A stretch of 64,000 bases of DNA from Owenia fusiformis (lineage: Eukaryota; Annelida; Polychaeta; Sabellida; Oweniidae), in contig CAIIXF020000008.1 of NCBI GenBank assembly GCA_903813345.2, forward strand, positions 31,460,867-31,524,866, written 5' to 3'. Below the pieces are notes generated by a model. It had not been told where the DNA came from. It searched no databases and was given only the letters and a program-made list of their open reading frames with translations. This document shows positions 13,026 through 26,351 of the stretch, piece after piece (the stretch's first letter is position 1; each line of letters opens with the position of its first letter). The position numbers were made by a program, and so were the translations under genes.

Positions 13026-13575
13026 TCAATGCATAATTACATTCTATTTTCAGATGTTACGGTGAGCTAGAATAACAGCAGTTCCGATATTACTATTACA
13101 GCACCTACAAATCAGACATTTCGGACAATTAAAAATCAGTACTGTTATTGCAACAATACATATATATGAATAGTGACTAATCCATTGATTGACGCAATGT
13201 GACAATTTAACTCCATTATATGTGTAACCTTTTACATTTATACAGGGTGACCCTCAAATTTGGAATAAACTTTTGGTCCCTAACTAGAATGTTTGTGAAA
13301 TATGTTTTTTATTTTATCACGTACTCTCCTAGTTATATTTAAGAAGTGGTATATGCACTTTTTCCTGAGCTTTAATGCATAATGAACTCACTGCCGAGAG
13401 TTAAAATAAGTATCCTCACAAATAACAGTCATTATCATAGAAAAAACACAATTAACAACATGTATGACATGTAAATACAAATGCCTTAAAGACCCATGAA
13501 GAATAGAAAAAAATTATAATTTTAGATATATTTGTAACAGTTTGGGATTTATTTTTAACGGTTTATTTATTTTAA
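13026..13575. other. Non-genic, paralogous to 44310-45430
   Basis: It contains the phrase ACAGGGTGACCCTCAAATT, common at mariner-type ends, also present at about 44843. The B-side copy holds an extra ~270 bp at about 44873-45143. No gene was seen. Confidence 0.5.
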
Positions 13576-14187
13576 ATTGCATTGCTATAGTTCGTGCGTA
13601 ACACATACGTACTGTAATTACCAGTTTGTTCGGAACTTATTGTTAACAGACTTACTGCAAAGCAACAAAAATTACAATATCCGAGGACGCCTATTAATAT
13701 GATATGTCTGCCCCGATTTTCAGATTCACTTTAAGCATGCAAACGGAGATTCTGTTGATTTTGCCCAGCCTGGACGAAAAACTATATTCTAGGCCCTACT
13801 TACTTTTGAAAATACAACTTGCATATATGCCTTAAACACGTCCAAGTATGGGATAAACCTACACCTCTCTCGATCCACCAGATTGCATTGCTATAGTTCG
13901 TGCGTAACACATACGTACTGTAATTACCAGTTTGTTCGGAACTTATTGTTAACAGACTTACTGCAAAGCAACAAAAATTACAATATCCGAGGACGCCTAT
14001 TAATATGATATGTCTGCCCCGATTTTCAGATTCACTTTAAGCATGCAAACGGAGATTCTGTTGATTTTGCCCAGCCTGGACGAAAAACTATATTCTAGGC
14101 CCTACTTACTATTGAAAATACAACTTGCATATATGCCTTAAACACGTCCAAGTATGGGATAAACCTACACCTCTCTCGATCCACCAG
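13576..14187. repeat. Recent 306-bp direct tandem duplication
   Basis: 13576-13881 and 13882-14187 are aligned end to end with a single mismatch noticed (TTACTTTTG versus TTACTATTG). The paralogous region (45430-45638 and 48110-48230) has one copy, so the duplication is specific to this side. Confidence 0.9.
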
Positions 14188-15060
14188 ACTTTCCATAGCA
14201 CCAGGCAAAACAAAATTCGAATGGGATATATTGACGGAGGTATAAAACGTACCATAAACCAATATTCAGTTTCCGGCCAAGAAATACGCTTTTTGTACCA
14301 TATCCATACAATATCATATCCAATGTTGTCGATTGTGTCTTTTACCATTTTTAATATCACGTGAAAAACTTATACTTTGGAAAAACGCAGAAATCAAACA
14401 TAAGTTAGGAGTTACGAGACAACTACACATCTCGGCGAACCTTCTATTGATTCCTCTTTCTAATGAGCCCGTTACAGAATAAAGATCAATCGGAATAACG
14501 AATGACTCCATCCCTTAAACGCAACTTCAATTAGCCAATTCAAATTAAAAGATACAAATACCCGAAAAAAGATTTTTATTCAAATTCAGCCTGGAAAAAC
14601 GGATTTATTTAAATTCAGCCCGAATACCCCCAGTATTTTTACTTAAACCTGAACCCGGATAAATCCTGGAATCTTTTTTATGCAACCCGGATAACCCGGA
14701 TTTTTTAAATCAGACTTGAATTTTGTGAGAAGTATTAATAGTGATACAGTTATTAATCTTTAACTCAGGTATCATGTGTAGCATGTGTAGTCTAAAGAGA
14801 ATTATAGGACACCCTATGATTTTGAGGAATATCGTTTTTTTCTACGAGGTGATATTGATATCTGCACGAGAGAGCAAAGCGACCGAGTGCATATATCAAT
14901 ATCACCAAGTAGATTACTCACTCCATGAAATTTATGACTATGTTTTCATAATACTATAAAAATCCCATGCAAATCATTTGAGAGGTGAATCGTTTACTTT
15001 AACTCTTAATGATATACTCTCTATATACCTTAATGATATACTCTCTATATACATGTATGT
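14188..15060. other. Non-genic, paralogous to 48230-49590, with a 73-bp hairpin
   Basis: The hairpin at 14841-14913 pairs TCTACGAGGTGATATTGATA with its inverse around an AGAGCAAAGCGA loop, and is conserved at 49371-49442. No gene was seen. Confidence 0.55.
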
Positions 15061-15066
15061 ACTTAC

Positions 15067-15295
15067 CTTGGATTAAACAACGCAATTCCTGCTGCGCTGC
15101 TGACCAAATTTCTGATACACTATCTTGTTTTGGTGATTTATATAGTCCTAACAATTGCATCAAAGGAGACCACTTTGAATGAACTGCTGACCCAAGAATA
15201 CCTAACATCGAAGGAACATCGCCAAAATCACAAAACCATGGCCGAGTCGTCTCAGTTCGCCTAGAATTTAATTTCGTCCTCCTAGCCAAGTTCAT
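15067..15295 (-). CDS. Hypothetical exon with start codon and strong donor
   Basis: On the minus strand an ATG at 15295 opens 76 codons ending at a consensus donor (CAAG|GTAAGT, phase 1). The peptide begins MNLARRTKLNSRR, with CDFGDVPSMLG near residue 22 and SEIWSAAQQELRCLIQ at the end. The family is not recognised. A paralogue at 49596-49825 has one extra T and is frameshifted. A degenerate inverted copy lies at 15790-15992. It could be the first exon of a transposon gene carried in an inverted repeat; downstream exons were not found. Confidence 0.4.
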
Positions 15296-15789
15296 CGGAT
15301 CGTTGAATTAGACAAACCGATTATTGAGAGGACTTAAAATTTTTTTTATTTATCAGTACAATAGAATTGTAATATTTCTCTTTTTACACAATCTACTAAG
15401 CAGCAACGTATCAATGATATTTCCGAAATCGAGTATCTTAAAGCCACCCCCTATAAAGTTTGACCCAGTTTTGCTTTATTGTAATCTTACTCAATATCAA
15501 AGTGTGATACGTGAAACTTTTTTTTTATTTCAAAAAGTGGTTTTTGAAGGACTTTTTGCTCGAAAAATGGTGAATTTATTTAAAACTAACTTTGAGAGGT
15601 CACACGTATCTTTTGATAAGCGATAACGCATAGTATCATCATCAGGAGTTTTTTGCAGAAAAAAAGAAGAAAATTGTTTCACAAATAAGGAAGAAATGAA
15701 CCATCCAGGCATGAACCATCTAAACATGTGTACTTTAAGGTACATGTTATAAAGAAACATCATACTTATGTCCGATCATAAGTTCGAAT

Positions 15790-15992
15790 AATAGTTGGCT
15801 TTCAAATATTTTGGCGATGTTCCTTTGGTCGGAGCTATACGTTGGTCAACTATTTATTCAACTTTGGGTCTCTTATTGATACAGTCGCTGAGGCCTCGCT
15901 GAGGAGTACATTAAATCATCAAAACGGGATACTGAATAAGAAACTGGGTCAGAATCATCAAATACGTTGTTCTACTATATGTAAGTACTGTA
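15790..15992 (+). pseudogene. Inverted degenerate copy of the 15067-15295 exon
   Basis: The plus-strand frame reads FGDVPLVGAIRWS and then hits stops. Nucleotides before the donor (CAAAACGGGATACTG ... GTAAGTAC) align with the minus-strand exon end, and the similarity continues past the donor (ACATGTAT.GAGAGTA). Confidence 0.5.
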
Positions 15993-16154
15993 CATGTATC
16001 GAGAGTATTTTATTAAGAAATAAATTATGTCTAACAACAAAACAATCAATTAGAAACAACAAATATGAATACAGGGTGGGCCAAAAAAAAGTTCACCCTT
16101 TTTCATTTTAATCTAATTTTCTTATTTTTGATGCAATGCCTCTAAAAATTGATA

Positions 16155-19100
16155 TGTGCCCTTAAGAAAAAACCCATGGTCTCCATGATTTGTCATGGTA
16201 ATAACCGGTTTTCCATGGTAAATACCGGTTTTTCATGGTAAATACCAGCCTTTCATGGTAAAAATCATGAACTTTTCCATGGCAATTACCGGTTTTTCAT
16301 GATAAAAAAACATGGTATTTTCTATGGTATTTACCATGAAATACTGGTTTTCCTTGATATTTGAAAATGAATTATTCCAACCAAGTGTGTCAAGGGTAAT
16401 GTGTAATATTGATGTATTGGTATTTAAAGTTGCAAACATATAACAAGTTTTCAATATTTTCTCAATATTTGAAGATCAATAAAATAAAGAACACAACACA
16501 GATGATAAATGACTTGAAAGAAATGAAGGTAAATATGTATTATTATTTAAAGAGGGAATCAGATAAAGGGAGCAGGCAAAACAAAAATTGTTTCAATTTC
16601 AATAAATCTTAGGTTCATTCTTTTGCAGCTTACATGTCAATTTTCTGAAGTGCATGCATGTACTTTATTTCAAGAAAAACTTTTCAAATTTTGCAATGAC
16701 CGCAGTTTTAATAGCAGAGTTTAGCATAGCATTTTCAGGTAAATGAAGTTTAATAATCTTCATGGTATTTCCCATTGCGTTCGGGAAACACTTCGTTCGG
16801 TGGGATAATTATGCTTCAGGGTTTTTCAATTGAGTGTTTTTTCTGACCAAGCCACATTGCTTGTGTTTTCTCTATGGTCAGTTTAAGGCAAGTTGTTAGA
16901 TAAAACCTATTTGCTTCATTTAAAATGTTTTTTAAGATATGGCAATTGTGTAAAATTGAATCATAAATACTATGAGATGTTGATGTTGGCATAAAAGAAC
17001 ATAATTATTATCAATCTCCATAATCAATGGTCTAAGAACTTATACAAATATGAAATTGAAAATTGGAGGAAGTTAAAACATCAAAGAATATTTAATCTTA
17101 TTTACCTTAAATACTTATACACACTAAGTTAAGGTATGGCAATTGTGTAAAATTGAAATAATTTTTGAGATAACTTCACTTTATATGATTTTCTTTTTTC
17201 TTAAAAACAAAATTGCTACAAAACATTAAAACACAAAACCATGGAATTCTGATTACAATTTCCAAAATCATGGAACTTGATTGTGTTTTTCCAAAAATCA
17301 TGGAACTTGATTACAAAATTCCAAAAATCATGGAGTTTGATTGCACTATTCTGAAAAATATTTGTTTAAGAAATGTAAACAGGCTCATGATTTCTGAAAA
17401 CTACATGAGTGTACATTTTGGTGAGGATTCAAGGCTTTTCATATTTTTTTTATAAAATATTGTCTACTCCATGATCCATCCATATATGCAGTAAATTGTC
17501 TATAAATACTATGAAATGTTGATATTGGGATCAAATAACATGTTATCAATCTCCATAATCAATGGTCTAAGAACTTATACAAATATAAAATTGAAAACTG
17601 TAGGAAGTTAAAATATCAAAGAATAAAATACTCAAACAAACTAAGTCAAGATATGGCAATTGTGTAAAATTGAAATGATTTCGAGATAACTTCTCTTTAT
17701 ATGATTTTCTTTTTTCTTAAAACATAATTGCTACAAAACATTAAAGCACAAAACCATGAAATTCTGATTACAATTTCCAAAATCATGGAACTTGATTGCA
17801 TTTTTCCCAAAATCATGGAACTTGATTACAAAATTCCAAAAATCATGGAGTTCGATTGCACTATTCTGAAAAATATTTGTTTAAGAAATGTAAACAGGCT
17901 CATGATTTCTGAAAACTGCATGGGTGTATATTTTGGTGAGGATACAAGGCTTTTCCTCATCTTTTTAAAAAATATTGTCTACTCCATCCATGTGTGCAGT
18001 AAATTGTCTATAAATACTATGAAATGTTGATGTTGGCATAAAATAACATGTTATTAATCTCCATAATCAATGGTCTAAGAACTTATACATATATAAAATT
18101 GAAAATTGTAGGAAGTGAAAATATCAAAGAATATTTAATCTAATTTACCAGTCAATGGTTTAAATACTTAAACAAACTAATATTTTGAATTGTTGATGTT
18201 ATAATATCAAAGACAAAAAAATTACGACCTAAAACTTTTATTCTAGCATCTCCTTCCAGGTTCCGAATTATACTACAGGGTTTTTCAATTGAGTATTTTT
18301 CTGACCAAGCCACATTGCTTGTGTTTCCTGTGTTCAGGCATTGGCTTTCAACTAGAATTGGCATGAAAGAACATGTTATCGATATCCATAATCAATGATT
18401 ATTAGAACTTTTATTCTAGCGTCTCCTCCCAGCTTCCAAATTATACTACAGGGTTTTTCAATTGAGTGTTTTTTCTGACCAAGCCACATTGCTTGTGTTT
18501 TCTTCATGTTCAGTTTAAGGCCAGTTGTTAGATAAAACCTATTTGCTTAATTTAAAATGTTTTTTAAGATATGGCAATTGTGTAAAATTGAAATAATTTT
18601 TGATATTACTTCACTTTATATGATTTTCTTTTTTTTCTTAAAAACAAAATTTCTTCAAAACATTAAAACATAAAACCATGGAATTCTGATTACAATTTCC
18701 AAAATCATGGAACTTGATTGCGTTTTTCCCAAAACCATGGAACTTGATTACAAAATTCCAAAAATCATGGAGTTCGATTGCACTATTCTGAAAAATATTT
18801 GTTTAAGAAATGTAAACAGGCTCATGATTTCTGAAAACTGCATGGGTGTATATTTTGGTGAGGATACAAGGCTTTTCATCATTTTTTATAAAATATTGTC
18901 GAGTCCATCCATGTGTCCAGTAAATTGTCTATAAATACTATGAAATGTTGATATTGGCATAAAAGAACATGTTATCAATCTCCATAATCAATGGTCTAAG
19001 AACTTATACAAATATAAAATTGTAGGAAGTTAAAATATCAAAGAATAAAATACTCAAACAAACTAAGTCAAGATATGGCAATTGTGTAAAATTGAAATAA

Positions 19101-22100
19101 TTTTCGAGATAACTTCTCTTTATATGATTTTCCTTTTTTCTTAAAACATAATTGCTACAAAACATTAAAACACAAAACCATGGAATTCTGATTACAATTT
19201 CCAAAATCATGGAACTTGATTGCATTTTTCCAAAAATCATGGAACTTGATTACAAAATTACAAAAATCATGGAGTTCGATTGCGCTATTCTGAAAAATAT
19301 TTGTTTAAGAAATGTAAACAGGCTCATGATTTCTGAAAACTGCATGGGTGTATGTTTTGGTGAGGATACAAGGCTTTTCATCATTTTTTATAAAATATTG
19401 TCTACTCCATCCATGTGTGCAGTAAATTGTCTATAAATACTATGAAATGTTGATGTTGGCATAAAATAACATGTTATCAATCTCCATAATCAATGGTCTA
19501 AGAACTTATACAAATATAAAATTGAAAATTGTAGGAAGTGAAAATATCAAAAAATATTTAATCTAATTTACCAGTCAATGGTTTAAATACTTAAACAAAC
19601 TAATATTTTGAATTGTTGATGTTATAATATCAAAGAAATCTAGTTCAATGCCCATGATGTTTAGTAGCAATTTTGATTTTAAGAAAAAAGAAAATCATAT
19701 AAAATGAGTTTATATCAGAAATTATCTCAATTTTACACAATTGCCGTATCTTAAATTCATTTTAAATGAAGCAAATAGGTTTTATCTCACAACTTGAGAT
19801 TGATAACATGTTCTTTTATGCCATTATCAACATTTCATAGTATTTATAGGCAATTAACTGCACACATGGATGGAGTAGACAATATTTTATAAAAAATGAT
19901 GAAAAGCCTTGTATCCTCACCAAAACATACACCCATGCAGTTTTCAGAAATCATGAGCCTGTTTACATTTCTTAAACAAATATTTTTCAGAATAGCGCAA
20001 TCGAACTCCATGATTTTTGTAATTTTGTAATCAAGTTCCATGATTTTTGGAAAAATGCAATCAAGTTCCATGATTTTGGAAATTGTAATCAGAATTCCGT
20101 GGTTTTGTGTTTTAATGTTTTGTAGCAGTTTTGTTTTAAAGAAAAAATAAAATAAAGTGAAGTTATCTCGAAAATTATTTCAATTTTACACAATTGCAAT
20201 ATCTTGACTTAGTTTGTTTAAGTATTTAAACCATTGACTGGTAAATTAGATTAAATATTCTTTGATATTTCAACTTCCTACAATTTTCAATTTTATATTT
20301 GTATAAGTTCTTAGACCATTGATTATGGAGATTGATAACATGTTCTTTTATGCCAATATCAACATTTCATAGTATTTATAGACATTTTACTGCACACATT
20401 GATGGAGTAGACAATATTTTATAAATAATGATGAAAAGCCTTGTATCCTCACCAAAATATATACCCATGCAGTTTTCACAAATCATGAGCCTGTTTACAT
20501 TTCTTAAACAAAAATATTTTTCAGAATAGTATAATCGAACTCCATGATTTTTGAAATTTTGTAATCAAGTTCCATGATTTTGGGTAAAACGCAATCAAGT
20601 TCCATGATTTTGGAAATTGTAATCAGAATTCCATGGTTTTGTGTTTTAATGTTTTGTAGCAATTTTGTTTGAGTATTTTATTCTTTGATATTTTAACTTT
20701 CTACAATTTTCAATTTTATATTTGTATAAGTTCTTAGACCATTGATTATGGAGATTGATAACATGTTCTTTTATGCCATTATCAACATTTCATAGTATTT
20801 ATAGGCAATTTACTGCACACATGGATGGAGTAGACAATATTTTATAAAAAATGATGAAAAGCCTTGTATCCTCACCAGAACATACACCCATGCAGTTTTC
20901 AGAAATCATGAGCCTGTTTACATTTCTTAAACAAATATTTTTCAGAATAGTGCAATCGAACTCCATGATTTTTTGAATTTTGTAATCAAGTTCCATGATT
21001 TTTGGAAAAATGCAATCAAGTTCCATGATTTTGGAAATCCTAATCAGAATTCCGTGGTTTTGTGTTTTAATGTTTTGTAGCAGTTTTGGTTTAAAGAAAA
21101 AAAAAAGAAGTGAAGTTATCTCGAAAACTATTTCAATTTTACACAATTGCCATATCTTGACTTAGTTTGTTTAAGTATTTAAACCATTGACTAGTAAATT
21201 AGATTAAATATTCTTTGATATTTCAACTTCCTACAATTTTCAATTTTATATATGGAGATTGATAACATGTACTTTTATGCCAATATCAACATTTCATAGT
21301 ATTTATAGACAATTTAGTGCACACATTGATGGAGTAGACAATATTTTATAAATAATGATGAAAAGCCTTGTATCCTCACCAAAATATACACCCATGCAGT
21401 TTTCAGAAATCATGAGCCTGTTTACATTTCTTAAACAAATATTTTTCAGAATAGTGCAATCGAACTCCATGATTTTGGGAATTTTGTAATCAAGTTCCAT
21501 GATTTTGGGTAAAACGCAATCAAGTTCCATGATTTTGGAAATTGTAATCAGAATTCCATGGTTTTGTGTTTTAATGTTTTGTAGCAATTTGGTTTTTAAG
21601 AAAAAAGAAAATCATATAAAGTGAAGTTAACTCAAAAATTATTTCAATTTTACACAATTGCCATACCTTAACTTAGTTTGTATAAGTATTTAAACCATTG
21701 ACTAGTAAATTAGATTAAATATTCTTTGATATTTTAACTTAATACAAATTTCAATTTTATATTTGTATAAGTTCTTAGACCATTGATTATGGAGATTGAT
21801 AACATGTTCTTTAATTCCAATATCAACATTTCATAGTATTTATAGACAATTTACTGCATATATGGATGGATCATGGAGAAGACAATATTTTATAAAAAAA
21901 ATATGAAAAGCCTTGAATCCTCACCAAAATGTACACTCATGTAGTTTTCAGAAATCATGAGCCTGTTTACAATTCTTAAACAAATATTTTTCAGAATAGT
22001 GCAATCAAACTCCATGATTTTGGGAATTTTGTAATCAAGTTCCATGATTTTGGGAAAAACGCAATCAAGTTCCATGATTTTGGAAATTGTAATCAGAATT

Positions 22101-23563
22101 CCATGGTTTTGTGTTTTAATGTTTTGTAGCAATATGTTTTAAGAAAAAAGAAAATCATATAAAGTGAAGTTATCTCAAAAAATATTTCAATTTTACACAA
22201 TTGCCATACCTTAACTTAGTGTGTATAAGTATTTAAACCATTGACTGGTAAATTAGATTAAATATTCTTTGATATTTTAACTTCCTACAATTTTCAATTT
22301 CATATTTGTATAAGTTCTTAGACCATTGAGTATGGAGATTGATAACATGTTCTTTTATGCCAACATCAACATCTCATAGTATTTGTGATTCAATTTTACA
22401 CAATTGCCATATCTTAAAAAACATTTTAAATGAAGCAAATAGGTTTTATCTAACAACTTGCTTTAAAGGCAGAATCTGATCTATAGGGGGTGACAAAATA
22501 ACAAGCAACATGTATAATTGACCTACCAATCTATTCCTTACACTATCTAATACAATATCTCCGAAAAGATTCACAATATGTTATAAATTGGTGAAGTTAT
22601 TAATGATTCAAAGTGCAAAAATGGGTCAAAAATGTTTAAATTCTCCCAAATAATAAGAATGGTAACCATTCTTATAGAAAAATAGTACATTATTGTAAAA
22701 ATCTTAAATTTTCCTGGAATAAAGTATGCACTTTTGTGATTTTTAGAAAAAAGACATGACAAGGAATGACATGAGCCAAAAATATTCTAAAACTGAAATA
22801 ATTTTTTTTTTAGCCTGCTCGCTATATCTGATTCTCTCTTTAAACTGACCATAGAGAAAACACAAGCAATGTGGCTTGGTCAGAAAAAACACTCAATTGA
22901 AAAACCCTGAAGCATAATTATCCCACCGAACGAAGTGTTTCCCGAACGCAATGGAAAATACCATGAAAAATTATTAAACTTCATTTACCTGAAAATGCTA
23001 TGCTAAACTCTGCTATTAAAACTGCGGTCATTGCAAAATTTGAAAAGTTTTTCTTGAAATAAAGTACATGCATGCACTACAGAAAATTGACATGTAAGCT
23101 GCAAAAGAATGAACCTAAGATTTATTGAAATTGAAACAATTTTTGTTTTGCTTGCTCCCTTTGATTCCCTCTGATTCCCTCTTTAAATAATAATGCATAT
23201 TTACCTTCATTTCTTTCAAGTCATTTATCATCTGTGTTGTGTTCTTTATTTTATTGATCTTCAAATATTGAAAACTTGTTATATGTTTGCAACTTTAAAT
23301 ACCAATACATCAATATTACACATTACCCTTGACACACTTGGTTGGAATAATTCATTTTCAAATATCAAGGAAAACCAGTATTTCATGGTAAATACCATAG
23401 AAAATTCCATGTTTTTTTATCATGAAATACCGGTAATTACCATGGAAAAGTTCATGATTTTTACCATGAAAGGCCGGTATTTACCATGAAAAACCGGTAT
23501 TTACCATGGAAAACCGGTAATTACCATGACAAATCATGGAGACCATGGTTTTTTTCTTAAGGG
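16155..23563. repeat. Giant palindrome built of inverted ~500-600 bp tandem arrays
   Basis: The arms meet near 19640. The left arm has four direct units (around 17213, 17728, 18680 and 19152). The right arm has about five in the opposite orientation (ending near 20071, 20640, 21090, 21587 and 22132). Each unit contains three nested ~29-bp repeats of AATCATGGAACTTGATTG. The outermost part (16190-16345 and 23380-23540) is a repeat of CATGGTAAATACCGGTTTTT. Confidence 0.85.
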
Positions 23564-24229
23564 TATATAGCTCAGACATTTCTGTACATGTTGTTAGGAT
23601 TTGAGTGAAATTTATGCAACAATGTTGTCATGACACCTAAAATATATTTATGGTGTGTCATGAAAAAAAACCAGAAATTCACTTCATTTACAAAATGGCG
23701 GATTTCAAAAAAAGGAGGGAAATTTGAAAAGAAGTTATCATGGTAAATATAATTTTTATGTCAGTAAATGCAAAATATTACAAAGTAGAGTGTTAATTAA
23801 TAGTCAGAGTTGATGATAAACATCTCTTTAAACAATTAAGTACTCTTATAAACACCCGATACTACCATAGATGAGTTGGTCAACAAGTTACTGAAAATCC
23901 ATGGTTTTATCCAATTTTCCTCATTTTTACGTTCACAATATTGATAATAATTTGATGGTTTTATGTAATACACTTATGATATAATTACAAATGAATAAGT
24001 AATTAAATTCTACATTATATAATTTGTACAAGATGCCATTTTAATTCTGTTCATGCTTTATAGTGCAGGGAAAAGGGGTACTCAGAGTTGGGAATACTAA
24101 TACTGGTGATTTTATTCCAAGTTCAGAGTTATTGGGCACCCCTTAAGAGTTGAGTTCAAACTGGGATTAATGAAAATTACTATTTAAAAATGAACTGCAA
24201 TTCTTTTTCAGTAACTGTCACAGGATATC

Positions 24230-24427
24230 ATGCCTCCCCTATCAGATGAACTAGAAAAACATGTTCATAGTGTTCCCATCCATTCAGTTCAAGAACTCCA
24301 ACAAAGAATAACTTTATGTTGGGAACAATTATCACAACAATCAATTAACGCGGCAATAAATAAATGGCGTCATAGACTAAAACTGGTTGTGCAGGAACAA
24401 GGAGGACATATTGAACATTTACTTTAA
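24230..24427 (+). pseudogene. Tc1/mariner transposase C-terminal fragment
   Basis: A 65-residue open frame contains VQELQQRITLCWEQLS and ends NGGHFEHL-like: EQGGHIEHLL. The spacing QQRI...W..RL....GGHIEHL is the usual C-terminus of Tc1/mariner transposases. It lies ~150 bp inside the right TIR of the 8.5-kb element, where this end is expected. The DDE catalytic part is absent. Confidence 0.75.
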
Positions 24428-24582
24428 AAACAAAACAGCCAAAGACACACCTAATGTTATATATCAACCTTGTTTAGAAATGTCTCAGTTATCTACATAT
24501 CAATTTTTTAAGGGATTGCATCAAAAATAAAAAAATGAGATTAAAATGAAAAAGGGTGAACTTTTTTTTGGCCCACCCTGTA

Positions 24583-26351
24583 TATTAAATTCTGAATACA
24601 AATAAATACAAACATCTATCAATTGGCTTTATTCCCTATGCCTCAAAGAATGTTCATTGAAAAATGATAGCGAAGTCATCGTTGTGACGCAATTGCGTAT
24701 ATGCATAAGTGGTATTAACTAAGGAGACCATCGGTGCTAGAGTTGAGACCATGCGCGGGGTCCTCCAGCCAGCCCTGCGGAACTGTGGCCCTGCGGGACC
24801 GTGATTGTCGGGAAAAGCCCAAGTAAACCTAATTCCCTTTCAAAAAATCAAGACGGTTACCCGTAGAGTGTACCTGTCTTATCAGCTAGATAAGTCGCGT
24901 TGAGAACATGATTGGTTGAAATTGGAGACAATTATGTACACAGAAAGCGATGTACTTAGTATATTTACATAATTGAATACTATGAACTGGTTTATCTCGA
25001 AGCATCTGCACTATCATTAAAATGTAATGACTTGCAGTTGGAGAAGAATGAGTTGAAATGAATAATTGCCAACCCATGTGCGAAACAGATATTTCACCGA
25101 GAAATTTAGTGAAATGAGCTATCACCGAGAAATTTAGTGAAATGAGTGAAGCATATTGAAATTAAAAGGTTCACTGCTTAAGTGATTTGCAAGGGAATTT
25201 TACTATATTATTTCTCTAAAAATATAGTCATAAATTTCATGCAGTGATTAGACACCCATTTTGGCAACAGGAAGTCTTAAACCGGAAGTGTTAAAGCCTT
25301 TTAATGTTTGAATCTTTATGTTGATGGTTTTTTTAAATCGTAAAACATAGACTGGTTTCAGTAGTATATGGGCGATTCAGAAGGCGAGTTCGTTTGCCAA
25401 AATTATGGAGAGGTTGTATAACCTGTTTTTACACCGTTTCATAATTTTGCTTGGGCAACCTTTCCCTTTGCTTAAATGTCCAAGGTAAATACTGTTGAAC
25501 CATTTAAAAATAATTTGTAATGGCTTAGAAAAGTTGTTCGGAGATTTTTCTAATTGAAAACAGGCATTGGTCCTTTAATTTCCAAAAATGTGAATTTCCT
25601 GTCATTTTAGCAGCAAAAGCTTAGATGTTTAAATTATCATATTGTACTTTGTACACTCCATTGAATAGATCAAGTAAAAAATTTGATGATTTTAAGTCGT
25701 CAAACATAAACCGGTTTCAGTAGTATATGGGCGATTCAGAATGCGAGTTTTTGCCAAAGTTATGGAGGGGTTGTATAACCTGTTGCTTACACCGTTTCAT
25801 AATTTTACTTGGGCAACCTTTCCCTTAGCTTAAATTAAATATTGTTGAACCATTTGAATCGTAAAACATAAACCGGTTTCAGTTGTATATGGGCGATTTA
25901 GAAGGCGAGTTCGTTTGCCAAAATCATGGAGGGGTTGTATAACCTGTTGCTTACACCGTTTCATAATTTTACTTTGGCAACCTTTCCCTTAGCTTAAATG
26001 TCCAAGGTAAATATTGTTGAACCCAAAAAATTGTGTTTTATGAAAAAAGAACTCCACAGCACAAGTATATAGAGCAATCAATTATAAATTACAATTATAT
26101 TTCTGTTTAACTACAAACACACGGACGTCAAGTAAGTTTCTGGCGAAAGCCGGAACATAGATTATTTAGAGGACTGGAAACAAGAATGAAATTTTCACTC
26201 ATATATCGAGCAGATCAATGGATTGATATTAAAAAGTTGAAATATACAGCCTAAGTTTGATATATAATAAATATTTCATGAATTGAGTAAAACGTAAATT
26301 GAGTTCGCTTTTCAGTAGCGGGACCTGTGTAAAAGGGTAGGTAGTCGTATC
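24583..26351. other. Non-genic, paralogous to 50600-54795, with ~165-bp repeats
   Basis: Copies of a unit with CATAAACCGGTTTCAGTAGT and CTTGGGCAACCTTTCCCTT sit at 25336-25505, 25694-25856 and 25856-26022. The B-C side has copies at 52370-52536, 52534-52700 and 53385-53555. No gene was seen. Confidence 0.7.

Larger units (their letters stand above)
16072..24580. mobile_element. Giant 8.5-kb Tc1/mariner-type element
   Basis: TIRs read CAGGGTGGGCCAAAAAAAAG at the left and are mirrored on the right, continuing through TTCACCCTTTTTCATTTTA. TA flanks both sides (16070-16071, 24581-24582). The paralogous site at 50598-50599 is a clean empty TA. Inside are a >7-kb inverted repeat (about 16155-23563) and a transposase C-terminal relic near the right end. 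The left counterpart of the ~1-kb right end is missing, so the element is an internally rearranged, non-autonomous copy. Confidence 0.9.

Noticed and set aside
17213-22132. Repeated 75-115 residue open frames beginning MLQNIKTQNHG on both strands
   Set aside because: They sit in tandem units of the giant palindrome. Differences between copies are mostly replacements, some copies are truncated, and there is no splice or promoter context. They are repeat DNA that is open by chance.
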